Source: an uncultured Selenomonas sp. (GTDB taxonomy: Bacteria > Bacillota > Negativicutes > Selenomonadales > Selenomonadaceae). From it: DNA of 19,673 nucleotides. A model generated the notes under the pieces. That model was not told the DNA's origin, searched no databases, and saw only the letters and a list, made by a program, of their open reading frames with translations. How positions within the stretch are numbered: position 1 is the stretch's first letter; every line of letters begins with the position of its first letter. Location: the NCBI GenBank assembly GCA_905373085.1, contig CAJPRR010000027.1:1-19673 (forward strand), given 5' to 3'. A program made the translations under genes and the position numbers. This document shows positions 7,430-14,515 of this stretch, piece by piece.

Positions 7430-9145
7430 TCACGTCGATGCGGCAAGCACGTGTGTCGTAAAGCCGCCCGCGCCGCTCAAGTGAAGCTCCCTTCCATGCT
7501 GCCCGCGAAGCGTCGAGCGATGCCCGACGCTCACGACTCCCATCTCGGGCAGCTCACGTGCCAGCATTTCATAAAGTTCCTTCTCCCGCGCCTCGTCGAG
7601 CGCGCTCGTCGCTTCATCGAGGAACGCCCACGCAGGGCGCACGAGCAGGACACGGGCAAAGGCGATGCGCTGCTGCTCGCCGAGCGAAAGGATGTGACTC
7701 CAATCGGCGACCTCGTCGAGCCGCGCGAGAAAAGCCTCCATGCCGACGAGGCGCAGCGCACGCTCCATCTCCTCGCGCGGGCCTTGCGCCGTCAGCGGAT
7801 AAGCGACGGCACGCGCCAGCGTGCCGAGCGGCAGATAGGGTCGCTGCGAAAGGAAGAGCCGCTTTTCGTCTGCGGGGAACGCCGCGCGGCCATGCGCGAA
7901 CGGCCAAAGCCCCGCAAGGGCGCGAAGAAGCGTCGACTTGCCCGCGCCGGATGCGCCCGTGACGAGAAGCGCCTCGCCCGGCGCGAGCGAAAACGAGCAA
8001 TCCTTCAGAAGCTCCGTGCCGTCGGGCAGGGAGACGCAAAGCCCCTCCACTTCGAGGCCGCCCGAAGACTTCGAGAGCGCGACGGCGCTCTCCTTGGCGT
8101 CGACTTCCTCCATGTGCGCGGTGAAGCCGCTCAGTCGACGCACGACAGCCGCATACTCGGCGATCGAGCCGTACGCCTCGACGAAGTAGGAAAGCGCGTC
8201 CTGCACCTTGCCAAAGGCCGAAATCGTCTGCATGAGTCCGCCCAAGGCCATCTCGCCGCCGAAGTAGCGCGGCGCCGCCATGACGAGAGGCACGATGATC
8301 GCGAGCTGCGCGTAGCCGTTGATGTAGAAGTTCAGGATCTTCGTCTGACGCATGAGTTCGCGGAAATTGCCAATGACGCGCGCGAAGCGCTCAAAAAAGC
8401 CGCGCATCTCCTGCGTCTCGCCGCCGTAGAAGGCGACGCTCTCGCTGTTTTCGCGCACGCGCATCATGCTGAAGCGGAAGTCCGCCTCGAAGCGCTGCTT
8501 CTCGAAGTTCAGTCCGATGAGCTTCCTGCCGACGCGATGCGCGCCGACCGTGCCCAAGATGGAGTAAATGAGCGAGAACCACAGCATGTAGCCGTAGATG
8601 TGGAACTCCCAGCTGCCGACAGGAACGGTCAAAACGCCCGACAGATTCCACAAGACGACGGCAAACGCCGCGAGCGTCGTCAGCTGCTTCAAGAACCCCA
8701 CAGAAAGCGTGAGCGTCAGCTCCACAAACTGCCCGATGTCCTCCGATATGCGCTGGTCGGGATTGTCCGTGCCCTCGGCGAGCGTTTCGAGCTTGTAGTA
8801 CGCGCGATTCTCCATCCAGCGTGCGAGATAGCGATCCGTGAGCCATGTGCGCCATTTGATCTGCAGCATCTGCCGCAGATAGATGGCGTAGACGGCGACG
8901 GCGATATGCACGAAGGCGAGAGCGGCAAACTTGCCGACGAGCGGCCAGAAAAGCTCGTACTCGTAAGCCTGCAGGGCGTTGTAAAACTCGTTGTACCAAT
9001 CGTTGATCAGGACGAGCATGCCGACCGCAACGAAATTCAGCGCGATGACGACGGCAAGAAGCCCTCGCGCCTTCCACTTCTCCTCGGAAAACCAATAGCC
9101 GCGAACGATCGCGCGGCAGATGCGCCAGACGCTCTTCTTCTCCAC
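7430..9145 (-). CDS. ABC transporter, fused membrane and ATPase domains (YddA/SbmA-BacA-like)
   Basis: This 571-residue half-transporter probably works as a homodimer in the inner membrane. About five to six hydrophobic segments fill residues 28-300. The family-specific stretch GLNFEKQRFEADFRFSMMRV (211-230), followed by RENSESVAFYGGE, is typical of the YddA/SbmA/ABCD group linked to peptide, bleomycin or cobalamin-type substrates. The ATPase domain has Walker A GASGAGKST (397-405), Q-loop Gln434, signature LSLGEQQR (from 487), Walker B AWAFLDEAT (505-513, Asp510/Glu511) and H-loop His542, so it should be active. GTG at 9145 follows GGGGAG by five bases, and the upstream gene's TAG stop overlaps this site. 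The substrate cannot be read from sequence. The gene order with an amidase and a glycan-type gene suggests an envelope or antimicrobial-peptide role. Confidence 0.92.
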   Translation of the reverse strand: MEKKSVWRICRAIVRGYWFSEEKWKARGLLAVVIALNFVAVGMLVLINDWYNEFYNALQAYEYELFWPLVGKFAALAFVHIAVAVYAIYLRQMLQIKWRTWLTDRYLARWMENRAYYKLETLAEGTDNPDQRISEDIGQFVELTLTLSVGFLKQLTTLAAFAVVLWNLSGVLTVPVGSWEFHIYGYMLWFSLIYSILGTVGAHRVGRKLIGLNFEKQRFEADFRFSMMRVRENSESVAFYGGETQEMRGFFERFARVIGNFRELMRQTKILNFYINGYAQLAIIVPLVMAAPRYFGGEMALGGLMQTISAFGKVQDALSYFVEAYGSIAEYAAVVRRLSGFTAHMEEVDAKESAVALSKSSGGLEVEGLCVSLPDGTELLKDCSFSLAPGEALLVTGASGAGKSTLLRALAGLWPFAHGRAAFPADEKRLFLSQRPYLPLGTLARAVAYPLTAQGPREEMERALRLVGMEAFLARLDEVADWSHILSLGEQQRIAFARVLLVRPAWAFLDEATSALDEAREKELYEMLARELPEMGVVSVGHRSTLRGQHGRELHLSGAGGFTTHVLAAST

Positions 9146-9155
9146 AAGATCTCCC

Positions 9156-9497
9156 CTATCTCTTCTGCGCTACGACCTTCCATTGAAAGGCATGCAGCTC
9201 CTGCGCATCGACGCCCGGCGGCATAAGGGCGGCGAGCTGCGCGATGAACGCCTGATCCTGCTCCGTTTCCGAATCCCTCGATGCAAATACCTCCCGCGGC
9301 TCCAGTCCGATCTGCCGCAGGAGAAGCAGGATCTCCGTGCGCGTGAAAAAGCGCAGGTGCGTGCGGTCGAGAATGCCCGCGTCCTCATACGTCCAATGCC
9401 CCAAAAGCATCATGCGGAACACTGAAAAATGCATGACGTTCGGCACGCTGACGAAGACGCGTCCGCCCGGTTTCAAAAGCGTCACAAGATTTTCCAT
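9156..9497 (-). pseudogene. Detached C-terminal part of the glycosyltransferase/methyltransferase gene
   Basis: These 113 codons are in the same frame as the gene at 9504-10502 and are separated from it only by a TAG codon (9506-9504) and two sense codons. The product, LLKPGGRVFVSVPNVMHF onward, is the second half of a class I SAM-dependent methyltransferase (strands 4-7). It ends in QWKVVAQKR and would not fold as an enzyme alone. The ATG at 9497 has no Shine-Dalgarno. It could be made only by read-through or by re-initiation after the TAG. The stop codon overlaps the ribosome site of the ABC transporter gene. Confidence 0.75.
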
Positions 9498-9503
9498 CGC
9501 TCG

Positions 9504-10502
9504 CTACGGCTCGCGCAGATGCTCGATGACGTCGCCCAGGAGGATGCAGTCGAACTTCTCATGCCATGCAGGCTTATGCAGCTTTTCCACATCGAGCGCT
9601 TCGACGACAGCGAAACGACGTGCAAATGCCGCCGCCTTCTCATTGACCTCGATGCCGTAAAGCCTCGCTTCGGGATTCCTGTTGCGAATGGCGAGGAGCG
9701 TCGCCCCGCAGGCGCAGCCAACTTCGAGCACGGCAAGGCCGTGTCTTTCCACCTCCACACGATCTACGAACTCCATTCGCGGAATGAAGGAATACGGATA
9801 TTTCACGCCGTACTTGCACACAATTCGCTCGTCATCTTGCTTGTCATAGGGAAATCTCCCATAATTCCGATGGGCAAAAACTCCCTGCGCTGCAACGCAC
9901 GGCCGATCCATCTGCCAAAAGCGCAGGCAGAGGTCGAGCATGAGAAACGGCATCGTATGAAATTCCTCGGAAAAGCCGCCGATCTCCAACAGCGCTCGGC
10001 GCTGCGTCAAAAAGCAGAAATCCAAAGATGCATCAACGAAAGAAACATCCCGCTTCGCGGACAGAGCTTCGGAGAAGCGGCGCAGCCCCTCCGCGTCCTG
10101 ATAGCGAAGGCGTTGATCCGCAGGCAGCTCCTGCACCTTGGCCAGACCCAAAGGCGACTGCAGCAGCGGCACGACGAGCGCTGCGCCGTCTACAGCGTCC
10201 GCCGCCCGCTTCATGGCTCGAAGAGCCGTGCGCACAAGAATATAGGACGCTGCTGCAAACAAGATTTCCCGTCCATGCGCATGTTGAAGCGCCGCATTGC
10301 ACGAGACCGCGATGCCGGCCTCCCTGCCGTCGAGGAGCACAAAGGAAGCGTCTTGCTCCAAATACGCCAAGGCTGCCGCATCCTCGCCGCAGTAGACGAG
10401 GATGCGCTCGTATCCTCCGCCAAGACAATTCTCACGCAGATACGCCTCTGCCATGCGCGCTTCCTGCACATCTCCCGTCAAAACCAAAACGATCGTCAGC
10501 AT
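9504..10502 (-). CDS. Glycosyltransferase-like/SAM methyltransferase fusion, truncated by an in-frame amber codon
   Basis: The 332-residue product begins at ATG 10502, behind AAGGGTGG at six bases and about 40 bases after a predicted transcription start. Residues 1 to about 225 resemble a degenerate GT-A (GT2-like) glycosyltransferase: MLTIVLVLTGDVQEARMAEA, CNAALQHAHGREILFAAAS, then FLTQRRALLEIGGFSEEF and LDLCLRFWQM. I see no firm DXD motif. From about residue 240 a class I methyltransferase starts with SAM motif VLEVGCACGAT, continues with LYGIEVNEKAA and reaches FDCILLGDVIEHLREP, where TAG stops it. Homologues normally read EHLRDPW at this point, so TAG is probably a TGG (Trp) codon changed by one base. 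With the downstream piece the protein would be 448 residues. The gene is visibly richer in A/T than its neighbours. An upstream start (ATG 10535) would leave almost no leader. Confidence 0.75.
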   Translation of the reverse strand: MLTIVLVLTGDVQEARMAEAYLRENCLGGGYERILVYCGEDAAALAYLEQDASFVLLDGREAGIAVSCNAALQHAHGREILFAAASYILVRTALRAMKRAADAVDGAALVVPLLQSPLGLAKVQELPADQRLRYQDAEGLRRFSEALSAKRDVSFVDASLDFCFLTQRRALLEIGGFSEEFHTMPFLMLDLCLRFWQMDRPCVAAQGVFAHRNYGRFPYDKQDDERIVCKYGVKYPYSFIPRMEFVDRVEVERHGLAVLEVGCACGATLLAIRNRNPEARLYGIEVNEKAAAFARRFAVVEALDVEKLHKPAWHEKFDCILLGDVIEHLREP

Positions 10503-10548
10503 ACGCTTCCACCCTTCTGCGCGAATCTTTCTCATAATCCTGACTTCC

Positions 10549-10577
10549 AGTATAGCGACTTTCGACGCTTCACGCAA
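10549..10577 (-). promoter_or_regulatory. Sigma-70-type promoter of the envelope operon
   Basis: On the minus strand TTGCGT (10577-10572) stands exactly 17 bases before TATACT (10554-10549). Transcription should start near 10542, about 40 bases before the ATG at 10502. This favours that start over the upstream ATG at 10535. Confidence 0.65.
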
Positions 10578-10597
10578 GAGCTTCCTTATGCTACAAT
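10569..10597 (+). promoter_or_regulatory. Sigma-70-type promoter of the two-helix membrane protein gene, overlapping the divergent promoter
   Basis: TTCACG (10569-10574) stands 17 bases before TACAAT (10592-10597). The TG of an extended -10 (TGCTACAAT) is present. Its -35 shares bases 10572-10574 with the -35 of the divergent promoter, so RNA polymerase should not be able to hold both at once. Confidence 0.6.
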
Positions 10598-10647
10598 AGG
10601 GGAAAGTTTCCGCCGCCGAACGCTCCTGCAAGGAAAGGAACACGCCC

Positions 10648-11304
10648 ATGCCATCCTACAAATACGTCCTGCTCGGCCTCGTCTTCTGCGCCCTCGTGCT
10701 GCTCTATCGCTGGATTCCGAGCCGCAAGATCTGGGCGCTCTTCTCCCTCACGCTCCTCTTCGCGGGAGCGGCGGCGTTCTGGAGCTTCCCGCCGCCGCCC
10801 GCGCCCAAGATGACGGAGGAAGAGCGCATCGAGATTCATCAGCAGCAGGAAATCTTCACCGCCTGGTACGACGAGCACAAGAAGAACATCACGCAGCTCG
10901 ACTACAACTGGCAGCAGTACCACAACATTCTTGAGAGCTTCAAGGAGGGCGCGATCGACGTCCAGACGGCCTATGTGCGCTTGCGTGCGCTCACCGAGGA
11001 CGCCAAGCGCACGCAGGGCGCCGTCGAGGCGAACACCCCGCCGCTCGCGCTCAGCGGCATCAACTACGACCTCTGCGCCTCCGTGCAGCAGAAGACGCTC
11101 GCCTACGCCGAAGCGCAGCAGCAGGCGATCAGCCGCACGAAGAACGCCGCCGACCCCGCGCAGCTCCTCACGCGCGACCCCGTCGAGCAGAGCCGCATCC
11201 TGGAGGACACGATGATCCGCGAATCGCCGCCCGGCCTCTTCCTCGCCGAAGAGATCAGCGCACTGCGCGAAAATCTCACGATTCCGCTGGAAAAGGACGA
11301 ATAA
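10648..11304 (+). CDS. Unrecognised protein with two N-terminal membrane helices and a helical C-terminal domain
   Basis: I do not recognise this 218-residue protein. Two hydrophobic segments (about residues 5-20, YKYVLLGLVFCALVLLY, and 29-46, WALFSLTLLFAGAAAFW) form a hairpin with the basic loop RWIPSRK between them. A proline-rich linker follows (FPPPPAPK, 47-54). The remaining roughly 160 residues are polar, rich in Glu, Gln and Ala and likely all-helical (EERIEIHQQQEIFTAWYDEH, LAYAEAQQQAISRTKNAAD). Both termini should be on the same side of the membrane; the basic loop suggests an extracytoplasmic tail only if the loop is inside. The start is ATG 10648, with AAGGAAAGGA nearby upstream, after its own promoter. 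The gene stands alone and ends directly at a strong terminator. Confidence 0.8.
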   Translation: MPSYKYVLLGLVFCALVLLYRWIPSRKIWALFSLTLLFAGAAAFWSFPPPPAPKMTEEERIEIHQQQEIFTAWYDEHKKNITQLDYNWQQYHNILESFKEGAIDVQTAYVRLRALTEDAKRTQGAVEANTPPLALSGINYDLCASVQQKTLAYAEAQQQAISRTKNAADPAQLLTRDPVEQSRILEDTMIRESPPGLFLAEEISALRENLTIPLEKDE

Positions 11305-11350
11305 AATGGGAGCTTCGCATACGTCAAGGACGTATCGAAGCTCCCATTTT
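11303..11350. terminator. Bidirectional intrinsic terminator between convergent genes
   Basis: AAAATGGGAGCTTCG plus ATACGTC pairs with GACGTAT plus CGAAGCTCCCATTTT, leaving an AAG loop and a single bulged C. The A-run on one side and the T-run on the other let it work in both directions. It begins inside the stop codon of the plus-strand gene and lies eight bases before the end of the minus-strand permease gene. Confidence 0.92.
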
Positions 11351-11357
11351 ATTTCAT

Positions 11358-12737
11358 TCAGCCATTTCTCGCCGCTGCGACGCGTGCGCGGTACAAGCTG
11401 CGCAGCCTGTACCAGAACATCGGCACGACGAGCATCGGCACGCCCATGTAAAAGGCCTGCTGAAGGTCAGGCGTGAAGGCGAGCACGACGAGACAGAACA
11501 CCTGCGCCCAGATGCCGAAGAGCGTCACGTAGGGAAAGAGCGGCGTCTTGTAGCGCAGGGTATGCTCCAGCCCCTCGGCAATGAGGCGGCGGCGGAAACG
11601 GTACTGGCTCCAGCAGATCGAGATCCACGCGATCGCCCCCGTGCAGCCCGATACAGCGAGAAGATACGTATAGACCGCCGAATCGGGATCGAACGTATAG
11701 AGCAGGATGACGAGCCAGCACGCCGAAACCGACATGAGAATGGAATTGCGCGGCACGCCCTTGCTGTTGATCTGGGCGAGAAAGGCCGGCGCCATGTCCA
11801 TGCGTGCGAGCGAATAGAGCGCCCGCGCACTCGAATAAAGACCCGAGTTCGAGCACGACACGGCGGCCGTCAGGACGACGAAGGCGAGCGCGGCCGCCAA
11901 GGAGTCAAGGCCGTGCGCGGCGAGCGCCGCTGCAAAGACGCTCTCGGAGATGCCAGCCTCCTCCCACGGCAGGATGGAGATCAGAAGGGAGATCGGGACG
12001 ATGTAGAGCGCGATGATGCGCCACGTCACGTTGCGCACGGCGATGGGGATGCTCTTTTCCGGCTCTTTGCACTCGCCCGCCGCGAGACCGATGATCTCCG
12101 TGCCCTGAAAATTCACGAGGATGATGACCATCGTCAGGACGATCGCCCACCAGCCGTTCGGCGTGAAGCCGCCGTTTGAAAGAAGGATGCGCGTGCCGAT
12201 GAAACCCTCGCCGCCGAAAAGTCCGAGACAGATGAGCGCCGCCACGACGCTGAAGGCGACCAAGGCCAGGATCTTCACGAGGGACAGCCAGAACTCGCTC
12301 TCGCCGAACTTATCGACGCGAAAGAGGTTCAGCACGGTCACGACGAGACCAAAGAACACGGCCCACCACAGCTGGCTGACTTCGGGCACGAAGTTGTTCA
12401 TGATGATGCCCGCGGCGATCATCTCGGACGGCACGTATGCCATCCAGTTGAGCCAGTAGGCCCAGCCCACGCCGCACGCCCACGTCGAAGAGATGTTCTC
12501 GCGCGCGTATGCGACGAAAGAGCCTGAAACAGGCTTGGCGACCGCCAGCTCCGCCAAGGAGAGCATGACGCAGAGCACGATGACTCCGCCCAAGAGATAC
12601 GCCAAGATCGCCGCCGGCCCTGCCTTTTCCAGCACATACCCCGTGCCGAGAAAATAGCCGCTGCCGATGACCCCGCCGAGCGAAATCATCTGCACATGCC
12701 GGTTCTTCAGCCCTCTGTTCATCTGCGTCCCATTCAT
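11358..12737 (-). CDS. Amino acid permease, APC superfamily
   Basis: This 459-residue integral membrane protein is a proton- or cation-coupled amino-acid transporter with about 12 transmembrane helices. It begins with the APC/AAT signature NRGLKNRHVQMISLGGVIGS, followed by GYFLGTG (residues 7-33) around the substrate-binding unwound helix 1. It continues with YWLNWMAYVPSEMIAAG, LVNFQGTEIIGLAAGECKEP and SNSGLYSSARALYSLARMDM, all typical of the AAT subfamily (D-serine/D-alanine/glycine, GABA, proline and aromatic transporters). The substrate cannot be assigned. ATG at 12737 has only a weak AAGG nearby; no better upstream start is in frame. A promoter is visible at 12818-12846, and the gene ends at the shared terminator. 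It is a single-gene unit convergent with the two-helix protein gene. Confidence 0.93.
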   Translation of the reverse strand: MNGTQMNRGLKNRHVQMISLGGVIGSGYFLGTGYVLEKAGPAAILAYLLGGVIVLCVMLSLAELAVAKPVSGSFVAYARENISSTWACGVGWAYWLNWMAYVPSEMIAAGIIMNNFVPEVSQLWWAVFFGLVVTVLNLFRVDKFGESEFWLSLVKILALVAFSVVAALICLGLFGGEGFIGTRILLSNGGFTPNGWWAIVLTMVIILVNFQGTEIIGLAAGECKEPEKSIPIAVRNVTWRIIALYIVPISLLISILPWEEAGISESVFAAALAAHGLDSLAAALAFVVLTAAVSCSNSGLYSSARALYSLARMDMAPAFLAQINSKGVPRNSILMSVSACWLVILLYTFDPDSAVYTYLLAVSGCTGAIAWISICWSQYRFRRRLIAEGLEHTLRYKTPLFPYVTLFGIWAQVFCLVVLAFTPDLQQAFYMGVPMLVVPMFWYRLRSLYRARVAAARNG

Positions 12738-12817
12738 GGCCTTGATAACACAACCTTCCCTATAGCGAAGTTAAAACCCCCTGGAGAAATCCTCTGCACG
12801 AATATAGCCTAGGGACA

Positions 12818-12846
12818 ATACTACACCAAACGAAGGGAAATGCCAA
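12818..12846 (-). promoter_or_regulatory. Candidate promoter of the amino acid permease gene
   Basis: On the minus strand TTGGCA (12846-12841) lies 17 bases before TAGTAT (12823-12818), giving a leader of about 75 bases. A weaker alternative, TTTGGT-18-TATATT, lies just downstream. No riboswitch or T-box signature is seen in the leader. Confidence 0.45.
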
Positions 12847-12897
12847 GCGGATATTTCTGAGAAATCGCAGGAATTTTTACCTTCCCGATTCTCCTCG

Positions 12898-12926
12898 TCT
12901 TTCACCGGGAAATGTGTTACTATATA
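12898..12926 (+). promoter_or_regulatory. Candidate promoter of the YigZ-family gene
   Basis: The A/T-rich TTACTATATATGG supplies a -10 (TATATA, 12921-12926), with a weak -35 TCTTTC 17 bases upstream. The rest of the gap to the start codon holds a small CCGC/GCGG inverted repeat (about 12934-12952) and an AAGGAAG ribosome site. Confidence 0.35.
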
Positions 12927-12982
12927 TGGTGCATCCGCAATGAATATAGCGGAATTGAATCATAAGGAAGAGCAAAAAGCAC

Positions 12983-13645
12983 ATGGAAAATTTCACGACG
13001 ATCGAAACGGGCGGCAAAGCCGAATATGAGATTCAGCGATCACGCTTCATCGCCGAAGCCGCGCATGCGGCGACGGAAGAGGAGGCGCGAGCCTTCCTGC
13101 TTTCCTGCAGGAAGAGGTATTACGACGCACGCCACAACCCGAGCGCCTGGGTGCTCGGCGCGGGCAGCGAAAAGCAGAAGTCGAACGACGACGGCGAGCC
13201 GGGCGGCACCGCGGGCAATCCCATCTTGGAAGCGATCAAAAAGCGCGGCCTCGTCGATACCGTCGTCGTCGTCACGCGCTACTTCGGCGGCATCAAGCTC
13301 GGCGCGGGCGGCCTCATCCGCGCCTACGGGCATGCCGCACACCTCGCGCTCGAAGCCTCCGCCCTCGTGCGCTGTCAGAAGCTCTTCCGCCTCGCCGTGA
13401 CCGTCGACTACACGCTGCTCGCGCTCGTCGAAAACTTCGTGCGGCAGGAGAATCTTCGCACGGAAGATACCGTCTACGAGGAAAACGTCACCTTGCCGCT
13501 CCTTCTGGAGGAGCAGCAGCTCGCTCCCATCCGAACGGCGCTGACCGACCTTGCTGCAGGCCGCGCCGCCTTCGAGGAGCGCGGCACAGTTTGGTGCAGG
13601 GCAGCGGTCGAGAAGGCGTCCTCTCGCAAGAATGAACGCCTGTAA
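12983..13645 (+). CDS. YigZ/IMPACT family protein (UPF0029 + DUF1949)
   Basis: This is a 220-residue cytosolic protein of the YigZ/YvyE family, related to the N-terminal half of eukaryotic IMPACT. Its role is not firmly established; a link to translation or nucleic-acid binding has been proposed for the family. The N-terminal domain has RSRFIAEAAHAATEEEARAF, then the hallmark NDDGEPGGTAGNPIL at about residues 68-82 and VVVTRYFGGIKLGAGGLIRA at about 96-115. The C-terminal part (about 140-205) fits DUF1949, a ferredoxin-like fold. ATG at 12983 follows AAGGAAG at somewhat long spacing. It starts divergently from the permease gene and appears monocistronic. No clear terminator follows; the next 130 bases show nothing recognisable before the tetrapyrrole promoter. 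Confidence 0.93.
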   Translation: MENFTTIETGGKAEYEIQRSRFIAEAAHAATEEEARAFLLSCRKRYYDARHNPSAWVLGAGSEKQKSNDDGEPGGTAGNPILEAIKKRGLVDTVVVVTRYFGGIKLGAGGLIRAYGHAAHLALEASALVRCQKLFRLAVTVDYTLLALVENFVRQENLRTEDTVYEENVTLPLLLEEQQLAPIRTALTDLAAGRAAFEERGTVWCRAAVEKASSRKNERL

Positions 13646-13778
13646 AAGCCGGCCGCCTGCTCATCGGCAAGCGCATTCTGTGCAGACAGCTCCTGCAGCA
13701 TTCGTCATCCTCTCCATCGAAAGTTTAGTTGCGCCGAGCGCCTTGCTGCAAACCTGCCGCACCTCGTCCAAATGCTCC

Positions 13779-13807
13779 GTGACAAACTCCTTTTGATTTG
13801 ATATAAT
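13779..13807 (+). promoter_or_regulatory. Strong promoter of the tetrapyrrole operon
   Basis: GTGACA (13779-13784) lies exactly 17 bases before a perfect TATAAT (13802-13807), and a TG extended -10 (TGATATAAT) precedes it. Transcription should begin near 13814, leaving a leader of only about 48 bases. That leaves no room for a cobalamin or other large riboswitch. Confidence 0.8.
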
Positions 13808-13861
13808 GAAGCAGAAAACAAAAAGTGAACCACATTCGTAATTTGGAAGGACTCTCAAGAT

Positions 13862-14515
13862 TTGAACATGTATCCAATCGGCCTGCGCCTTGAAGGGCGC
13901 ATGGCTCTCGTCGCCGGCGGCGGGGCGGTGGCGCATCGAAAGGTCGCAGGGCTGCTTGCAGCAGGAGCGGCTGTGACCGTCGTCGCGCCGGAGCTCGTGC
14001 CGCCCTTGGCGGCGCTTGCGGCCGACGGGCACATCACTTGGCTGGCGCAACTTGCGACGGCGGAGGTTTTCGCATCGCTGCCGCGTGCGCTCCTCGTCTT
14101 CTGCGCGACCGACGACCGTGCGGCGAACGCCGCCTTCGGCAAGGCGGCAAAAGAGGCCGGCGCTCTCGTCAACGATGCGACGACGCCCGGGCTTTGCGAC
14201 TTCTTCCTGCCGGCGGCTTTGCGAGACGGCGATCTCCTCGTCACGGTATCGACGAGCGGCGCATCGCCCGCACTCGCCCGCACGCTGAAGAAGCGGCTCG
14301 CCGCCCGTATGGGCGCGAGCTGGGGCGACTGGCTCGAAAGGCTCGCCGCGCTGCGCGAGGAAGCGAAGGAACGCATCGAAGGAAGTGCAGGACGCGAGGC
14401 GTTTTGGCGCACGGCTCTTTCGGAGCATATTTTGAATCTTGTTGAAGAAGACAGACTGGATGAGGCGGAGGCAGAGATAAGACATGCACTTGATTGTTTT
14501 GGGACTGAATCATAA
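13862..14515 (+). CDS. Precorrin-2 dehydrogenase / sirohydrochlorin ferrochelatase (CysG N-terminal/Met8 type)
   Basis: This protein should oxidise precorrin-2 to sirohydrochlorin with NAD and may insert iron to give siroheme. It is 217 residues long, like stand-alone CysG N-terminal/SirC/Met8 proteins. The NAD-binding loop VAGGGAVAHRKVAG is at residues 17-30; LLVFCATDDRAANAAF (78-93), LCDFFLPA (111-118) and VTVSTSGASPALARTLKKR (127-145) are family signatures. At the catalytic position, where relatives read VNVVDDPELCDF or VNVADKPDLCDF, this protein has VNDATTPGLCDF, so the usual Asp is displaced or replaced by Thr107/Thr108, with Asp105 nearby. I favour the TTG start at 13862 because GGAAGGA lies ten bases upstream. 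The alternative ATG at 13868 would be 16 bases away. It opens the operon and overlaps hemA by 32 bases. Confidence 0.92.
   Translation: MNMYPIGLRLEGRMALVAGGGAVAHRKVAGLLAAGAAVTVVAPELVPPLAALAADGHITWLAQLATAEVFASLPRALLVFCATDDRAANAAFGKAAKEAGALVNDATTPGLCDFFLPAALRDGDLLVTVSTSGASPALARTLKKRLAARMGASWGDWLERLAALREEAKERIEGSAGREAFWRTALSEHILNLVEEDRLDEAEAEIRHALDCFGTES

Noticed and set aside
10503..10649. N-terminal extension of the glycosyltransferase-like gene up to 10649.
   Set aside because: It would extend upstream of the predicted transcription start and promoter, and the domain begins naturally at MLTIVLVLTGD with a ribosome site.
12738..12817. Permease leader examined for a T-box or amino-acid riboswitch.
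   Set aside because: No T-box GGTGG motif, no long conserved hairpins, and only about 75 bases are available.
13646..13800. Minus-strand sequence with AAAAGGAG and a plausible-looking peptide (EFVTEHLDEVRQVCSKALG) that could be a gene remnant.
   Set aside because: There is no start codon at the right distance from AAAAGGAG, the frame shifts or ends quickly, and it overlaps the -35 region of the tetrapyrrole promoter. Too weak to annotate.
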